A DNA stretch of 64,000 nucleotides from Atherix ibis. Lineage: Eukaryota; Arthropoda; Insecta; Diptera; Athericidae. The translations under genes and the position numbers were made by a program. Each line of letters begins with the position of its first letter. The stretch's first letter is position 1. The stretch spans positions 4,611,811 to 4,675,810 of the forward strand of contig OY282605.1 of assembly GCA_958298945.1 (NCBI GenBank), given 5' to 3'. Below the pieces are notes generated by a model. The model saw nothing but the letters and a program-made list of their open reading frames with translations. It ran no database searches and was not told where the DNA came from. Positions 1 through 12,041 of the stretch are shown here, one piece after another.

Positions 1-2420
1 GCTTTGTCCAAACTGAAGCCGAAGGCGTAACATTACTGCGAGGTGGCAGTTCGGGTGGATGCATTGTTTGAGTTGTGTGACTGTTAAATTCCTCACTATT
101 TGAATTAGTAGCAAGTTGTGTCGTTTGTTGCTGTGTATGATTACCGGCATTATGTAAGTGCTTCCATTGATTATTAATTTGTTGCTACAAAAAAAATTAA
201 AAAATTGTTAGAAGAAATAATGAAAATAATATTTTACATACGTGATCTCTGCTTCTAAGCGGCGTTACGTAGTTACCAGGAAAAACTCCAGATTTCTCTG
301 CAAAATTTGTTCCTTTATACCATCCATCTGCACACCTACTGGTTACTAAATATACACCTAAAAGAAATTATTTTTTCTTCGTAAATAGTTGCTTCACTCA
401 CGCTTGATTGCAGCACTAGGGATGTGAATACTTACTTCCTTTCTTCAATTCCAGTTCGTCAGATTTTCTCGGTTTGTACGGATACAATGCAAAATATGCC
501 CACGGTAGACTTGGTACATTTTGATTCTCATTCGTCTTAAATACATTCGCACGCGATGTTTTGTGACTTTGATGCGATTGTTGTGGTTGCTCCTGTTGTC
601 GAACTGTTGTACCACCGTTTCCTATTGGTTTATTATTATCACTTGCTTGTATATTTATCGAAGTATGTCCGCTGGTAGTTTCTACCGGATCTGGAACGCT
701 AAGAATTTCAGCGGAATGCCGATTTGAACCAATGACACTTAATGAGGCGTTTGCTGTAATCGAGTTCAAAGAATGTCTTTTATCTTTCATTTCACGTGTT
801 CTGATTATTGGTTGATTATGCTGCGGAGAATTTGAATTTGACGTGGGACTGCTAGGAGCCGATTGCGAACTGGTATTACTACTGCAAGTAGAATTCGGGC
901 TGGTCGTAGTGGTAGAACTGGAATCGTTAGAATTAGTTTCAAATGGAACAGGTGGTAGACCTCTTGGAGCCGAATATTGTGGCGCTGCTCCGGATTCCAG
1001 TAACTGTTTTGCAAGATGATTCATTTCTACAAACGCGATTGGAAATATCCCTATAGAAGAACCAATGCGGCCTTCTGCCCAATTTTGATCAACTCGCCGT
1101 AATACATGAACAATTGTATTTTTCTTAAATGTCAAACATCCCTCCTCTTCGTTTGGACCCATCTTAAAGTCGTATAAAGCTATACATTGTGGAACTGGCA
1201 ACGGCACAATTACTTGAACATAGTGAATAGGAAAAGCACCTTCACGTCCATTGACTTCTCCAATAAACCAATTTGAATTTATTTTCTTTTTCAATAAAAT
1301 TATATCACTTTTCTTAAAATTTAAATCCCTTGAAAATAAATCAAATATAATAGTTTTGTAATAGTTTTTCAATATTTATATAAATAATTCATACCCAGTA
1401 TCAGTCGATACGTAATCGTATAATGCAAAAGCATGTGGTACGATGCGTCCAGTCGAAATATTTTGTTTATTAGAAGCTCGAATTGAATTTGGGTTATTCG
1501 CTACAGTTCGAGGACTCGCATGATTATCAAAATTATTTAACCCTGTATTATTGATGTTTCTTGGTGATTTAGTATTATTATGCTGGTTGTGAGAGGAATT
1601 TTTCATTCCTTAAAAATAATTTTACATTAGAAACCATCAATTTTAAAATTTCTGATAAGTACACAATAAAATTATCTAAATAAAGTGCTCTATGTACAGT
1701 AAGAAATTTCGCAATCTTGCGATTATTATTTATATTAGTATTTTTTTTTTTTTAAGATTTATTTTAAAATGTTAAAAAATTTAATTTAAATTCGTTAAAA
1801 TTTTTAACTATAAGCAAACTTTGGCAAGACACTATATATTTAATTAAAAAATTTGGTTATAATTGGTTCATATCTAAAATGTGTTTATCTTCTAAAAACA
1901 AAACAATGCAATCTATTTTTCCGAATTTCATCACTATTGGTTGTTTATAGAAAAGTCAAACTGTTATAACCAAAATAATAACGGGTATATGCATATGTTA
2001 TTTATTTAAAATTCATAATTTTAATGTGATTTCCATTAATCTTAATATAAATTCGTACATAAATAACACCCACCTTCAAGAATTCTCATAAGTAAAACAT
2101 TCGGAGGCAACTCATCAATTTTTATATCAACGAGTATTCGACATTCCGGACACCTAAGCTCTTTATGACTTGTGACAATTTCCTGGAAACAAAACCAAAA
2201 TTTTAATTTAGATTTAAAACTGATACATATTAAACTATTTCGAATTGTTAGACACTCAAATGGAAATAAATTGAATTTGACATATGAAAACTATTTTTAT
2301 ATTTACCTCAAGACACTTCCTGCAGAATGTATGCTGACATGGAAGAACCTTTGAAGAAGTATCCAGTCTTTCTAGGCATACGGAACATTCCAGGAGGTCA
2401 TTGAGTGTTCTTTCATCCAT
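1..2420 (-). CDS. POSH: POSH-type E3 ubiquitin ligase (RING plus SH3 domains), 3' end outside window
   Basis: Scaffold and E3 ubiquitin ligase of JNK signalling (family knowledge). Exons on the minus strand: 2307-2420, 2074-2182, 1395-1608, 436-1328, 242-357 and 1-184 (continues off the window); all junctions are GT-AG and in phase. It starts [15 protein letters not shown], the usual start of the family. Exons 1-2 form a C3HC4 RING ([17 protein letters not shown]). Three SH3 domains follow: one split across exons 3/4 ([19 protein letters not shown]), one at about 1030-1200 (ALYDFKMG), one split across exons 4/5 ([19 protein letters not shown]). A fourth SH3, expected at the C terminus, lies outside. 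About 543 residues are visible. A Ser/Thr/Asn/Gln-rich linker lies between SH3-2 and SH3-3. The start codon is about 1.1 kb from the divergent ZAD1 gene. Confidence 0.93.
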
Positions 2421-3513
2421 TTTTCGTTTTATTTATAGTTAGTAATCTTATAAAACTTATTAATAAACATAAATTGCACAATTCGGTGTTTGAAACACTG
2501 TCGTGGAAGCATTTCCAAACAAAAAAAACTCATGAGAACGTAAAGGCCAATCACTTATTATGTTACTAAATTTAATCATGCAAATTACCGCCTATTAATT
2601 TACTAAGCTTTAACATAATTTAGTGGCTTATCTTTAATACAGTTAATTCGTCACCCAATTCAAACTTCTTAAAAGAATTTCAAATAAAAATCGTACACGA
2701 AACACAGCCCGTCACGATAATGTTAATCGACGGCACTAGAAGCCATCATACTAACTGCCAGCTTGCATCTAACTTCAGACTTTAAAGCACCCCGAAAGTT
2801 CTGTACTCGTTATGATCAAATCAAATAATTTAATAATTCATTTCATTGCTCTTAAGCTTATTATATCAAATATAATAATATTTGATTTGGGTTTCTAAGC
2901 GATTGATTTTATACAAAAGAAACTTCAATTATCAAAAACAAAAGAAGATTAAATATTATTTTGAATGATTAATTATGTATTTTATATGAATTTAAATACA
3001 ACAATGAAGCTTAAATTGTATATCAGGGTTATTTAATGTAGGGTATATTACTTTATTTATAAAAACTGGATTTTTTACTGAACACAAATGAGAATATTTA
3101 GACGTGATTGTCATATCATAATAGAATTCAACAATTCTATATAGATATATTTGGAAAAATTATGAACCATTAAATCTACAGAAAAATATATGGAAGCATA
3201 TGTAAAAGATGGGATCAAACATATTTTATTATTCAAATTTTTATGTGAAAATAGAAAATTGTAAAAGCGTAACCAAAGAAATTTTTAAATAATAAACTGT
3301 TAAATACTGCGCGAAATTACGCGAATGTTCGTGCATTATTGTGAATTATTGTTTTGATATTTTGACATTTGTGGAAAGGTAAACATTCTTAAAGCTTTAT
3401 CTCGTTTGATTGAAAACACTACTTCATGTTTTTTAGATAAGTATAATTTAAATGTTTTAAAATATCTGAGTTATATATAAGTAAAGAATATTAATGTAGA
3501 ATTGTACTATATA
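2421..3513. other. intergenic region between two divergent genes
   Basis: AT-rich DNA separating the start codons of POSH (minus) and the ZAD1 zinc-finger gene (plus). It must hold both promoters and 5' leaders. I see no repeat, no ORF of interest and no clear TATA box placed relative to either start. Confidence 0.6.
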
Positions 3514-5498
3514 ATGAATAATGATGAAATATCTTGTCGTTTGTGCCTTGAAATCAAGAATCCAGTTCTTGAAATATTCGGAGATATATTGCGAAAAACC
3601 AATGCTCAATACAAAATACTTAAATACGTTCATTTAAATGTAATTACTTGCTTAATTTAATAAAAATTTATTTATACTAATCAATATTTTAAGATTCTTG
3701 AGGATGATAATTTATCGAAATATGTGTGCACGAACTGTATGAAAAAAATTGAAGAATTTTACAAATTTTGCGAACAGGTATCGTATTATAATTTAGTAAA
3801 TCCGTGCATTTACTGTAAATATTTGAAATAAAATTAATATTGTTTTAGGTTGACATTAATCAAAAAATATTGTTTGAGCAACTAAATGGAAAGAACAAAA
3901 AGGAAGAATATGACAAAACATGTAATAGCAAAGATTTAAAGAAATTAAGTACCAACGAGAATACACACTCCAATGACAGAGAGACGCAAGAAAATTGTTT
4001 AGAGAACTCAAAGAGGACACGACGAAAAGCGCAAAAATATTATAATACAAGCTGCTCAGAAGATAGTGCCAGTGATTCCAATGATGATGAAACATTAGAA
4101 AATATAAATTCAGACTGTGATACTGAGCCCGTATTGGACTCAGCATTAGATAAAAATGGCATTGAATATCCAAAGCTCTTGATTAAAGATGCGAAGTTGG
4201 TTGTGCGAGGAAAAAAATTAATACAGTTATTATCCAAGTAATTCAATAAGATAAATTTAAAATTTTTTGTCGCATTAATATTTTGTATTTGATTTTAGAT
4301 TTTATAAATTAAATTGTGAAATATGTTCCGGTATTGAAGACAGTAAGGATTTTAATAAATTATCTGCACTATTTGCCCATTACAGTGAGGTTCACGCTAG
4401 TAAAGGATATATTCTTTGCTGTGGAAATAAAATGTATAAAACTAGAGCTATGGCTTTACACATGGCCAAACATATACAACCTGATGCTTTTAAGTAAATT
4501 TAATATAGTTGTCGGCGCAATTTTATTTGTTGAGTTCTGACTGCAGGTGCCCCGAATGTAACAAGATGATGACCTGTCCAAGAATCTTACGATATCATAT
4601 TCAAAATCATTTGCCCGAAGAGAAACGTCCCCTCGCATGTCCAAAATGTCCACGCAGATTTAGTTATAGTAGCGCTTTAACAGCACACCAAGTAACACAT
4701 TTACCAGGTGAAAAACGTGACTCTCATGTTTGTGATGCGTGTGGAAAAACGTAAAACAATAAGAAATAAATATAATTAAATAAATATTATATTTTTCCTA
4801 TATGTTGAAGGTTTTCTTCTGCTGGAAAGCTTTCAAAACATATAACCTCAGCACATAATAACCATTGCGAGCAGTACGTTTGTCATGAGTGCGGAAAACA
4901 ATTCAGTTGTAAAGGAAATTTATCATATCATCTAACAACCCATCAACAAATTCATCAAGCTCAATGCGAACTCTGTGGAAAATGGTTGGATAAAATAATT
5001 TATACGGAAAACAGTAAAATTGTATGTCCGTTTATTTTGCAGGCTTAAGAATAAGTTATGTTTGCGGAAACATATGTCTCAACATTCCACAATACGGCAC
5101 AATTGCAGCAAATGTAACTATTCTGCAGTAAACCGACAATGTTTACAAAACCACATGCGTGTACAGCACTCGAATGATAAGCCATTTTCTTGTCAAATAT
5201 GTGGTCGTGATTTTAAATTGAAAAATACTCTTATTAATCATATGGTTCAGCATACTGGAGTTAGAAGGTTTGCGTGTGAATTTTGCAATAAACAGTTCGC
5301 TTCCAGTGGTAATTATTATTCACATAGAAAAAAAATGCATCCAAATGAACTGGCAGACTTAAATAAGAAAAAAGAAGAAGAACAGAGGTTTACAAATTTA
5401 TTTTATTTGTGAAAAAGCTAATTTTTGTTTAAAAATCTATTAAATTTTATTCCAGAATAATGAGAGAAACGGCATTTGAGAAGTTTGGACAATCTTGA
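3514..5498 (+). CDS. ZAD-C2H2 zinc-finger protein 1 (ZAD1)
   Basis: Probable nuclear DNA-binding regulator. Eight exons, all GT-AG and in phase: 3514-3639, 3694-3777, 3849-4237, 4299-4493, 4547-4750, 4811-4984, 5043-5387, 5456-5498; 519 residues. The N terminus is a ZAD zinc-binding dimerisation domain (CRLCLE in exon 1, CTNC in exon 2). An acidic, Ser/Asp-rich linker fills exon 3. A run of C2H2 fingers occupies exons 4-7 (for example CPECNKMM, CDACGKT, CHECGKQF, CELCGKW, CQICGRDF, CEFCNKQF). The last exon adds a short tail ending KFGQS. The start is the first ATG ahead of the ZAD cysteines. Its exons resemble those of the ZAD genes at 29.8 and 32.1 kb and the THAP gene at 27.0 kb. The orthologue name and DNA target cannot be told from sequence. 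Confidence 0.9.
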
Positions 5499-5610
5499 AA
5501 ATTTATTATTTAATTGAATGTACTATTTCCATGTTCAAATATATTTAGATATAAGTTATAAATAAATTGTAATATTAGCGAGTTTTTCCTATTTTTATCT
5601 AATTATCTTA
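5499..5610. other. 3' flank of ZAD1
   Basis: Short AT-rich 3' flank with an AATAAA-like signal near 5560, ending at the TA target site of the next transposon. Confidence 0.5.
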
Positions 5611-6842
5611 TAGGGTGGTCCATCTAGCGGTTCCATTTTGAACTTATATTTATTTGAAGTACTGGAGTGTTAAATGTCAACACGAATTGACAGATTGTTA
5701 GTTGAAAGTCAGGTAATCCATACGCTTGACGAAAAATGGGATATTGAGAACTTACTTCCAAAGTGGTGAGTCTTCAACCCAAACTGTGAGAAATTTTAAA
5801 AAAAATGAGTAAAGATCGAATGCCATCACGTGAATTTGTGGGCAAATTCGTGAAGCGAGTTCGCGAAACTGGTTTGTTGGTTGCCAAAGCAACTCATTCC
5901 CACTCTAAGACAGTGCGTACGACCGAGTATTTTCCCGCCGTTGCTGAAAATGTCCGTGATCATCCCTCAACATCCACTCGTCACCGTTCTCAGGAATTGA
6001 ACATTTCTCGCACTTCTCTGTTGAGAATTTTGCACAAAGACCTCGGTATGAAAGCTTACAAAGTTCAATTAGTCCACAGCTAAAGCCGCATGACCATCCG
6101 ATGCGTTTTCGGTTTGCCCAATGGGCTCAAGATCAATTGGACAAAGATGAGCATTTTTACCGAAAAATTATCTTTTCGGATGAGGCCCATTTCCAGCTCG
6201 GTGGGTCTGTCAACAAACAAAATTGTCGCATCTGGGGCTCAGAAAAGCCGATGCATCCACAACGAGTCACGGTTTGGTGCGGATTTTGTAGTGGAGGCAT
6301 CATTGGCCGTCGTTACGGTCAATGGTGATCGCTATCGTGGCATGCTCAACGATTTTTTGTTTCCAAAAGTTGAAGAGAATGGCATGGACGACATTTGGTT
6401 TCAACAGGACGGGGCCACTTGCCACACAGCCAACGTAACAATCCAACTTTTGGGCACTGCTTTCGAAAACCGAATAATCAGCTGAAATTCTGATGTTATT
6501 TGGACGCCTCGGAGCTGTGATTTGAGCCCGTTGGATTATTTTCTGTGGGGAGCCGTTAAAGATTAATGTTACACAAGCTATCCAGAGACAATTGAGGCCT
6601 TGAAACACGAAATCAAAGTTACCATTGAAGAGATACAGGCCTGGACAATCGAAAATGTACTGAAAAATTGGGTCGAGCGAATGGGGTACTGTAACGTCAG
6701 CCGTGGCAGTCATTTAAATGATGTTGTGTTTCATTCTTAAATTTCAAGGTTCAATCTTTTCATAAAACCGGAAATTTGAAAAAACATATACTAGTTTTTT
6801 TTATTTACTTTTTAAAATGGAACTTCTAAATGGTCCACCCTG
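5611..6842 (+). mobile_element. Tc1/mariner-superfamily element, copy F1a (inactive)
   Basis: Cut-and-paste DNA transposon. The ends are inverted: the left begins TAGGGTGGTCCATCTAGCGG and the right reads as its complement around TGGTCCACCCTG, flanked by TA. The transposase runs from about 5710 to 6740 with catalytic-type motifs IFSDEAHF, WFQQDGA and CDLSPLDYF; about 36 residues separate the second and third aspartates, which is closer to the DD37D (maT-like) group than to classical DD34D mariners. Frameshifts and stops (for example after LVHS near 6083 and in ENRIIS near 6483) break it. The presumed start Met, present in copy F1b as MVIYTL, is lost here. A second copy lies at 51254-52517. Confidence 0.85.
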
Positions 6843-6844
6843 TA

Positions 6845-7179
6845 TATTTAGTACTTAGTGTATAGAAATTGTATCAATATATCGGAGCTTTTTATACTCG
6901 TCCATATTATACCATCATCGTGCAACCAACTGTATCCACTGACTCAATAAACTAGGTTTTGTCTTCATTTCGATCTTAAACTTAGACTCAACAATAAATT
7001 TAAAATTAATAGAAGGCAAATTTGGGAGACTGCAGAAACGAAGGAGTTATTACAAGAATTATAAAAACTATCTTCGAATGAATGAAGAAAATTTTTATTT
7101 TATATTAGCAAGCACAAAAAAAAACGAATATTTAGCAAGAAACGAATAAGGGTGAAATACGTCAAGTGAGAAATTGTAA
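6845..7179. other. unresolved sequence ahead of copia-C; probable decayed gag start
   Basis: The right part (from about 7015) gives gag-like peptide pieces in shifting frames (WETAETKELLQEL, YFILASTKKNEY), so it is probably the broken N-terminal gag of copia-C. The left part (6845-6990) does not match the 3' LTR of copia-C and I cannot assign it; no primer-binding site like those of copia-A and copia-B is visible. Confidence 0.45.
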
Positions 7180-8145
7180 AACTTCAAAGGAAGTCTGGGA
7201 TACCTTAAAGGGTATATACCAAAGTGCCCTGCTCGAAAGGCCACACTTCTCAAACGTCTTGTTTTGTACAAAATGACAACGGACGAGGACGTAAGAGATC
7301 ATTTAAATAATTTGATGGATACTGTGGATAAACTGGAGGGCCTAGAGGTTGAAATAAATGATGATTTATTGACAATAATAATGTTATATAGTCTTCCAAC
7401 TACGTTTGAAAACTTTCGAGTAGCGATAGACAGCCGTGACAATTTGCCCAAACCAACAGACCTAAAAGTTAAAATCTTGGAAGAGCATATGGCAAGAACA
7501 AAAGATGAAAATTTCCAAAGCCAAGAGGATGCATTTTATGGACATGGTTCAAAATTTAATAAAAATTCATACTTTAATAAAACTAAGTACAAAACCAATA
7601 AAAAATCATACAAGACTGATTCAAAATTAAAATGCCAAAATTGCGGTCGTGAAAATCACAGAACGGATCAATGTCGAAATTCAGAGGAGAATCGTAAATA
7701 TCGAAAGGGAGAAAACACATTCTTAAGTAAGGAATCACACGCTACAATGACTAAAAGAAAACCCTCAAATTTCTGGTGCTTGGATTCTGGAAGCACCTCC
7801 ACATGTGTTCAAAACAAAAATATTTCCTCGACATTAAAAAGACTGAAAACAATGTTTTGAAATTAGCATCATCAGAGCACTTAGCATATATAAATGGAAA
7901 GGGACTAGCCAAAATATGTATAACAAAATACCATGAAATTAATCTTACCAACACTCTTTATGTTCCAGAATTGACGGCAAATATACTCTCAGTTGGAAAA
8001 ATTACCGAAAAGGGATTTGATGTGACTTTTACTAAAAGCAAAGCATTTATTAAAAATTATAAGGGTGACGCTGTCCTCATGGCAAATAAAATAATGGGCT
8101 ACATTATGTTATTGAAAATGATAACCCCGAAGCTTCAAATTTAAC
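7180..8145 (+). pseudogene. copia-C gag and protease region
   Basis: Gag peptide up to about 7750 with a CCHC zinc knuckle (CQNCGRENHRTDQC) typical of nucleocapsid. The protease follows with WCLDSG, where the usual DSGA is DSGS. A frameshift near 7855 moves the rest of the protease (LYVPELTANILSVGK) into another frame. It belongs to the same element as the integrase and RT downstream. Confidence 0.8.
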
Positions 8146-8149
8146 AAAT

Positions 8150-9200
8150 TTTGATTCAAATTCTGAAAAACAATCTAAAATGAAATTATGGCATAGAAAA
8201 TTAGGCCACATCAACATGCAGACTTTAAAATATGCGCATCAAACAAAATCAATGGTGGGCCTAAACTTTAATCCCAATAAATCTTTTTCAGATTGTGAAA
8301 TATGCATAAAAGGCAAAATGTCTAAATCAACATTTAAATCCAGCCAAGAAGTTAAAAATCTGGAATTACTAGAAATTGTCCATTCAGACGTAGTCGGACC
8401 CATGCGAACTTCATCAAATGCAGGGTGCCGCTATTTTGTAACTTTCATTGACGAAAAAAGCCGATATACTAAGATATATTTTCTAAAAAAAAAATGAAGT
8501 CCTAAACTTTTTTAAACAATTTAAAGAAGAAGCTGAAAACCTAACTGGAAAAAAACATTAAATATCTCCAAAGTGATAATGGAATCGGAGAATATACAAG
8601 TAAAGAATTTACAAAATATTTAATTGACCTAACTCACTCTTTTTGGGCTGAGGCTGTATTTTGTTCCAATTATATCATAATTCGATCACCATCTCGTTCA
8701 ATTAATAACAATACTCCATTTTAGATATGGTTCAAAAGAAAGCCATCTGTAAAATATTTTCAAATTTTTGGATCTAAAGCCTTTTTCTTAAATGAAAACA
8801 TTAATAAATCTAAATTTGATTCAAGAGCAAAAGAGAGAATTTTCGTTGGATATTCTGAGATATCAAAAGGCTACCGCATATGGGATCCTGAAAAAAGAAA
8901 AGTTGTAATAACAAAGGATGTAAAAATCATAAATAAACCATATCAAAATGTAGTACAAGAAAACTCTATTGAGGATCAAATGTAGAAATTACTAAACCAA
9001 AATTAGAAAGAGCAATTGAAATCAACATACAACCAGAAAATTCTCCAATTACTCTCCAGCAAGACTTCAACATCATAACTCAAGAAGAAGAACACTTATT
9101 CGATGAGCCAATTGAAATTGAAACTGATCCAGACACTAATTTGGAACTAGATCATGAATCAGATCAATCACGGACTACGACACTAAGAGATCGAAACAAA
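8150..9200 (+). pseudogene. copia-C integrase region
   Basis: The GAG-pre-integrase zinc domain is clear (LWHRKLGHINMQTL, CEICIKGK), followed by the integrase core start (HSDVVGPM, FVTFIDEKSRY) up to about 8497. Frames then shift, with KYLQSDNG-like and integrase C-terminal pieces (FGSKAF-like, RIFVGYSE) before an acidic linker ending near 9200. Several stops make it non-functional. Confidence 0.75.
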
Positions 9201-9204
9201 ATAT

Positions 9205-10863
9205 AGCCACCAAAATGGACGTTGGACTATGAATGTGAAAGTTCATCATTTTCTGAAGAAGAAGCTCTAAATGGTCCTGATGCACTTTCATGGCGAAAAG
9301 CATTCAAAGAAGAAATCAAAGCTCATCTTAAAAACCAAACATGGAAAGTAGTTAACAAAAATAATAAGAGCAACGTCATTGACTCCAAAATTGTATTTAA
9401 AATAAAATATAACCAACGGGAGAAATTGAAAGACGAAAAGCCCGACTAGTGGCACGTGGATTTGCTCAGTGCCCTGGGATAGATTTTGATGAGACATATG
9501 CTCCAGTCACAAAATTGAGCTCAATTAGACTACTTTTCATATTGTCCGTTGAAGAAGAACTCCATATTAACCAGCTTGATGTATCTACCGAATTTTTAAA
9601 TGGCCAAATTAAAGAAGAACTTTACATGTCATTGTCAAAAGACCTACACGAACTCTTAAATGAAATAGTGCAAGAAGAATGCGACAACAATCAACTTGTC
9701 TTCAATAAAGCTCAGCAAATGCTAAAAGACTTAAGAGAAGGAAAGGAAGAAAAAGTTTGCCGCCTAAATAAGGCCATATACGGACTTAAACAGGCTGGAA
9801 GACAGTAGTACGAAAAATGAGATGCTAAAATGAGGGACCTGGGTTTTCAGGCCTCTTCTGCAGACCCCTGTATTTATACTTGTTTTGAGGGGGGAGAAAA
9901 AATACTTTTGGCAATGTATGTCGATGATATCATCATTGCAAGTAATAACAAGCATAAAATAAAAAACCTAAAAAATGATTTATTGTCAACATTTGAAATG
10001 AGAGACCTGGTAAACTTAACACACTGCCTTGGTATTGAATTTGTTTGCGAACAAGGAAAAATAAGGGCGTCCCAATCCAGGTATATTGATGAAATTTTAG
10101 AAAGATTTAATGTGATCACATGCCACCCAGTTAAAACATCTATGGTACCAGGCCTAAAACTATCGAAAACTACCAGCTCTAAACTACCGAATTATCCTTA
10201 TCAAAATTTGATCGGATCATTAATGTACCTCTCTATAGCGACCAGACCTGATATATGTCATGCAATAAGTTATTTAAGCCAATATAACTCTTGTTTTAAT
10301 GAAAGTCACTGGCAAGCTGCAAAGAGGGTGCTGCGTTACCTGAAGAGTACACGGGACTTATCTTTGATATATGAAAAGTCAGGACAACCAGTAATGGGGT
10401 TTACAGATGCAGACTGGGGATCTTCTCTGGATGATCGCCTCTCATACACCGGCTATTGTTTCAAAATGGCTGGAGCTGTAATTTGCTGGGAATCACGTAA
10501 ACAACGAACTGTTGCCATATCAACTCAGGAAGCAGAGTACATGGCTCTAACTGATGCAACTAAGGAGGCAATGCATCTTAAGCAGCTTTTATCATATATG
10601 GGTGTATCACAAGGGAGTATTACAATATATACCGACAACACATCAGCTCAAAATCTAGCGAGGAACCCAATTGTCAGCTCTCGCTCCAAACATATCAATA
10701 TAAAAGAGCACTTTATCCGTGGAAAAGTGCAGGAGGGAGAGATCAATGTATTACATATACCGACAAGTAAGATAGAGGCTGATATACTAACAAAGGAACT
10801 TGCTGGACCTCGCCACAACCTCTTAATAAGGGCTCTGGGTCTGGATACAGGAAATGTCAACTG
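9205..10863 (+). pseudogene. copia-C reverse transcriptase and RNase H
   Basis: RT motifs appear in order: ARGFAQCPGIDFDETYAPV, QLDVSTEFLNG, the tip of the palm (YGLKQAGRQ) and the catalytic box AMYVDDIIIAS. RNase H follows (FTDADWGS, TQEAEYMAL, TDNTSAQNLA) and ends at 10863. The C-terminal half is one long open frame of 344 codons, while at least two in-frame stops (near 9448 and 9808) break the N-terminal half. The best-preserved part of copia-C. Confidence 0.85.
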
Positions 10864-10871
10864 AGGGGGAC

Positions 10872-11132
10872 TGTTAATAAGGGCTCTGGGTCTGGATACT
10901 GACAGTCGACACTTTTCCTGGTAACACTGCTCTACTTTTATAACATGTTATAGTAAAAAAGGGCCACGCCATCTTACTTGTATTAATATCGTCTTAATCT
11001 TTAAATATATTAATTTACTTTCAATTGTTGAGTTGGTTTCATTTAAATACAAAAAACTTACTTCGGACGGCCTGTTTTTTTTATTAAATTAAAAGCATCG
11101 TATTCGCTGACAGTAAATATAACTCTCCAACA
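10872..11132 (+). repeat. 3' LTR of copia-C (boundaries inferred)
   Basis: Begins TGTTAATAAG right after a purine tract (CTGAGGGGGA) and is inferred to end CTCCAACA, giving TGTT...AACA ends. Its last part aligns with the end of the copia-B LTR (ACTTCGG, then TAAATATA) but carries about 48 extra bases between the two motifs. No partner LTR was found, so the right boundary is an inference. Confidence 0.55.
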
Positions 11133-11689
11133 AGAGAACAACTAGAATTTACCCGGGACAAAGTATTTAGCCGCACAATGAAACATCAACAAAAAACTAA
11201 AAAAAAATAATAGTCAAATAAAAAAAAAATTAAAGAATTAGAACATTCTAAAAACAAACACGATGTCGACAATGCAAAGCAGCCGGGCATCATTTGTTTG
11301 AATGAAATGTTTTTTTTGGAGATTCATATATTTGGAAAAGCAATTCGATTTAAATTTTTTGTTTCTTTGTTTTAATACAAAGCCTATGAAAAAGATTCAA
11401 AACAAATGCAATACAAATTGAATAAACGAAATAGCACACAGATCAATTGTCATATCATAGTCTCATGTAAACTCGCATTCTACTTAAAACAATTGTCATT
11501 TACGAGAAAGCTATTGGAATCCACTAAAATTTCGTGCATCCTATATTGTGATGATACAATATTAATGGGAAAACATTCTCTTTGGAATGGAAAATCTTAA
11601 TACGAAATTAGAGAAATAAATCTGCAAAAGTGAAATAAATAGTACAAGATTGAGAAACAGAATGCAAAAAATAATATTACCGATATTTT
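11133..11689. other. AT-rich stretch without recognisable features
   Basis: A-rich DNA between the inferred end of copia-C and the ATTTT target duplication of copia-A. I see no coding similarity or inverted repeats here. Confidence 0.5.
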
Positions 11690-11941
11690 TGTTGAGTATA
11701 ATCGACTGCCGTATAGATTGTTGTAGACCAATTCCGCTGTGAAATAAGTGAAATAAATAATGCCGGTGCTTTGATACAAAAGTTAATAACAATGAGATCA
11801 GCGTGTTTATTGTTCGATTGCTGAAAGTGAAAGAAACTCTTGACCGAGTCTCGAGCGTTGCGCACACATACTAACGCCAATGACACGCAAAGTATCAAAC
11901 TGGAACTAAACCGCAATGAGTGCACACAACGAATTTCAACA
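11690..11941 (-). repeat. copia-A 3' LTR
   Basis: 252 bp, aligned along its length with 21761-22015. The polypurine tract AAAAGTGGGAG lies directly before it on the minus strand (11942-11952). Confidence 0.92.
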
Positions 11942-12041
11942 CTCCCACTTTTAGTTACCAGTTGCCCTAATTCAAAATTGCCAAAATACACGTCAATAAT
12001 AAAATGAAAACAAAAAAGCTCCCCTTAAAAATATTACCTTA

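Larger units (their letters stand above)
7180..11132 (+). mobile_element. copia-C: Ty1/copia retrotransposon, 5'-truncated and inactive
   Basis: LTR retrotransposon with copia gene order (gag, protease, integrase, RT, RNase H) and a 3' LTR at about 10872-11132. Internal stops and frameshifts are spread through gag-pol, and no 5' LTR matching the 3' LTR is seen, so it is a dead copy. It lies between the F1a transposon and copia-A. Confidence 0.85.

Noticed and set aside
3856..4246. Minus-strand ORFs across ZAD1 exon 3
   Set aside because: Antisense shadows of a well-supported exon; hydrophobic and repetitive composition mirrors Asp/Ser codons.
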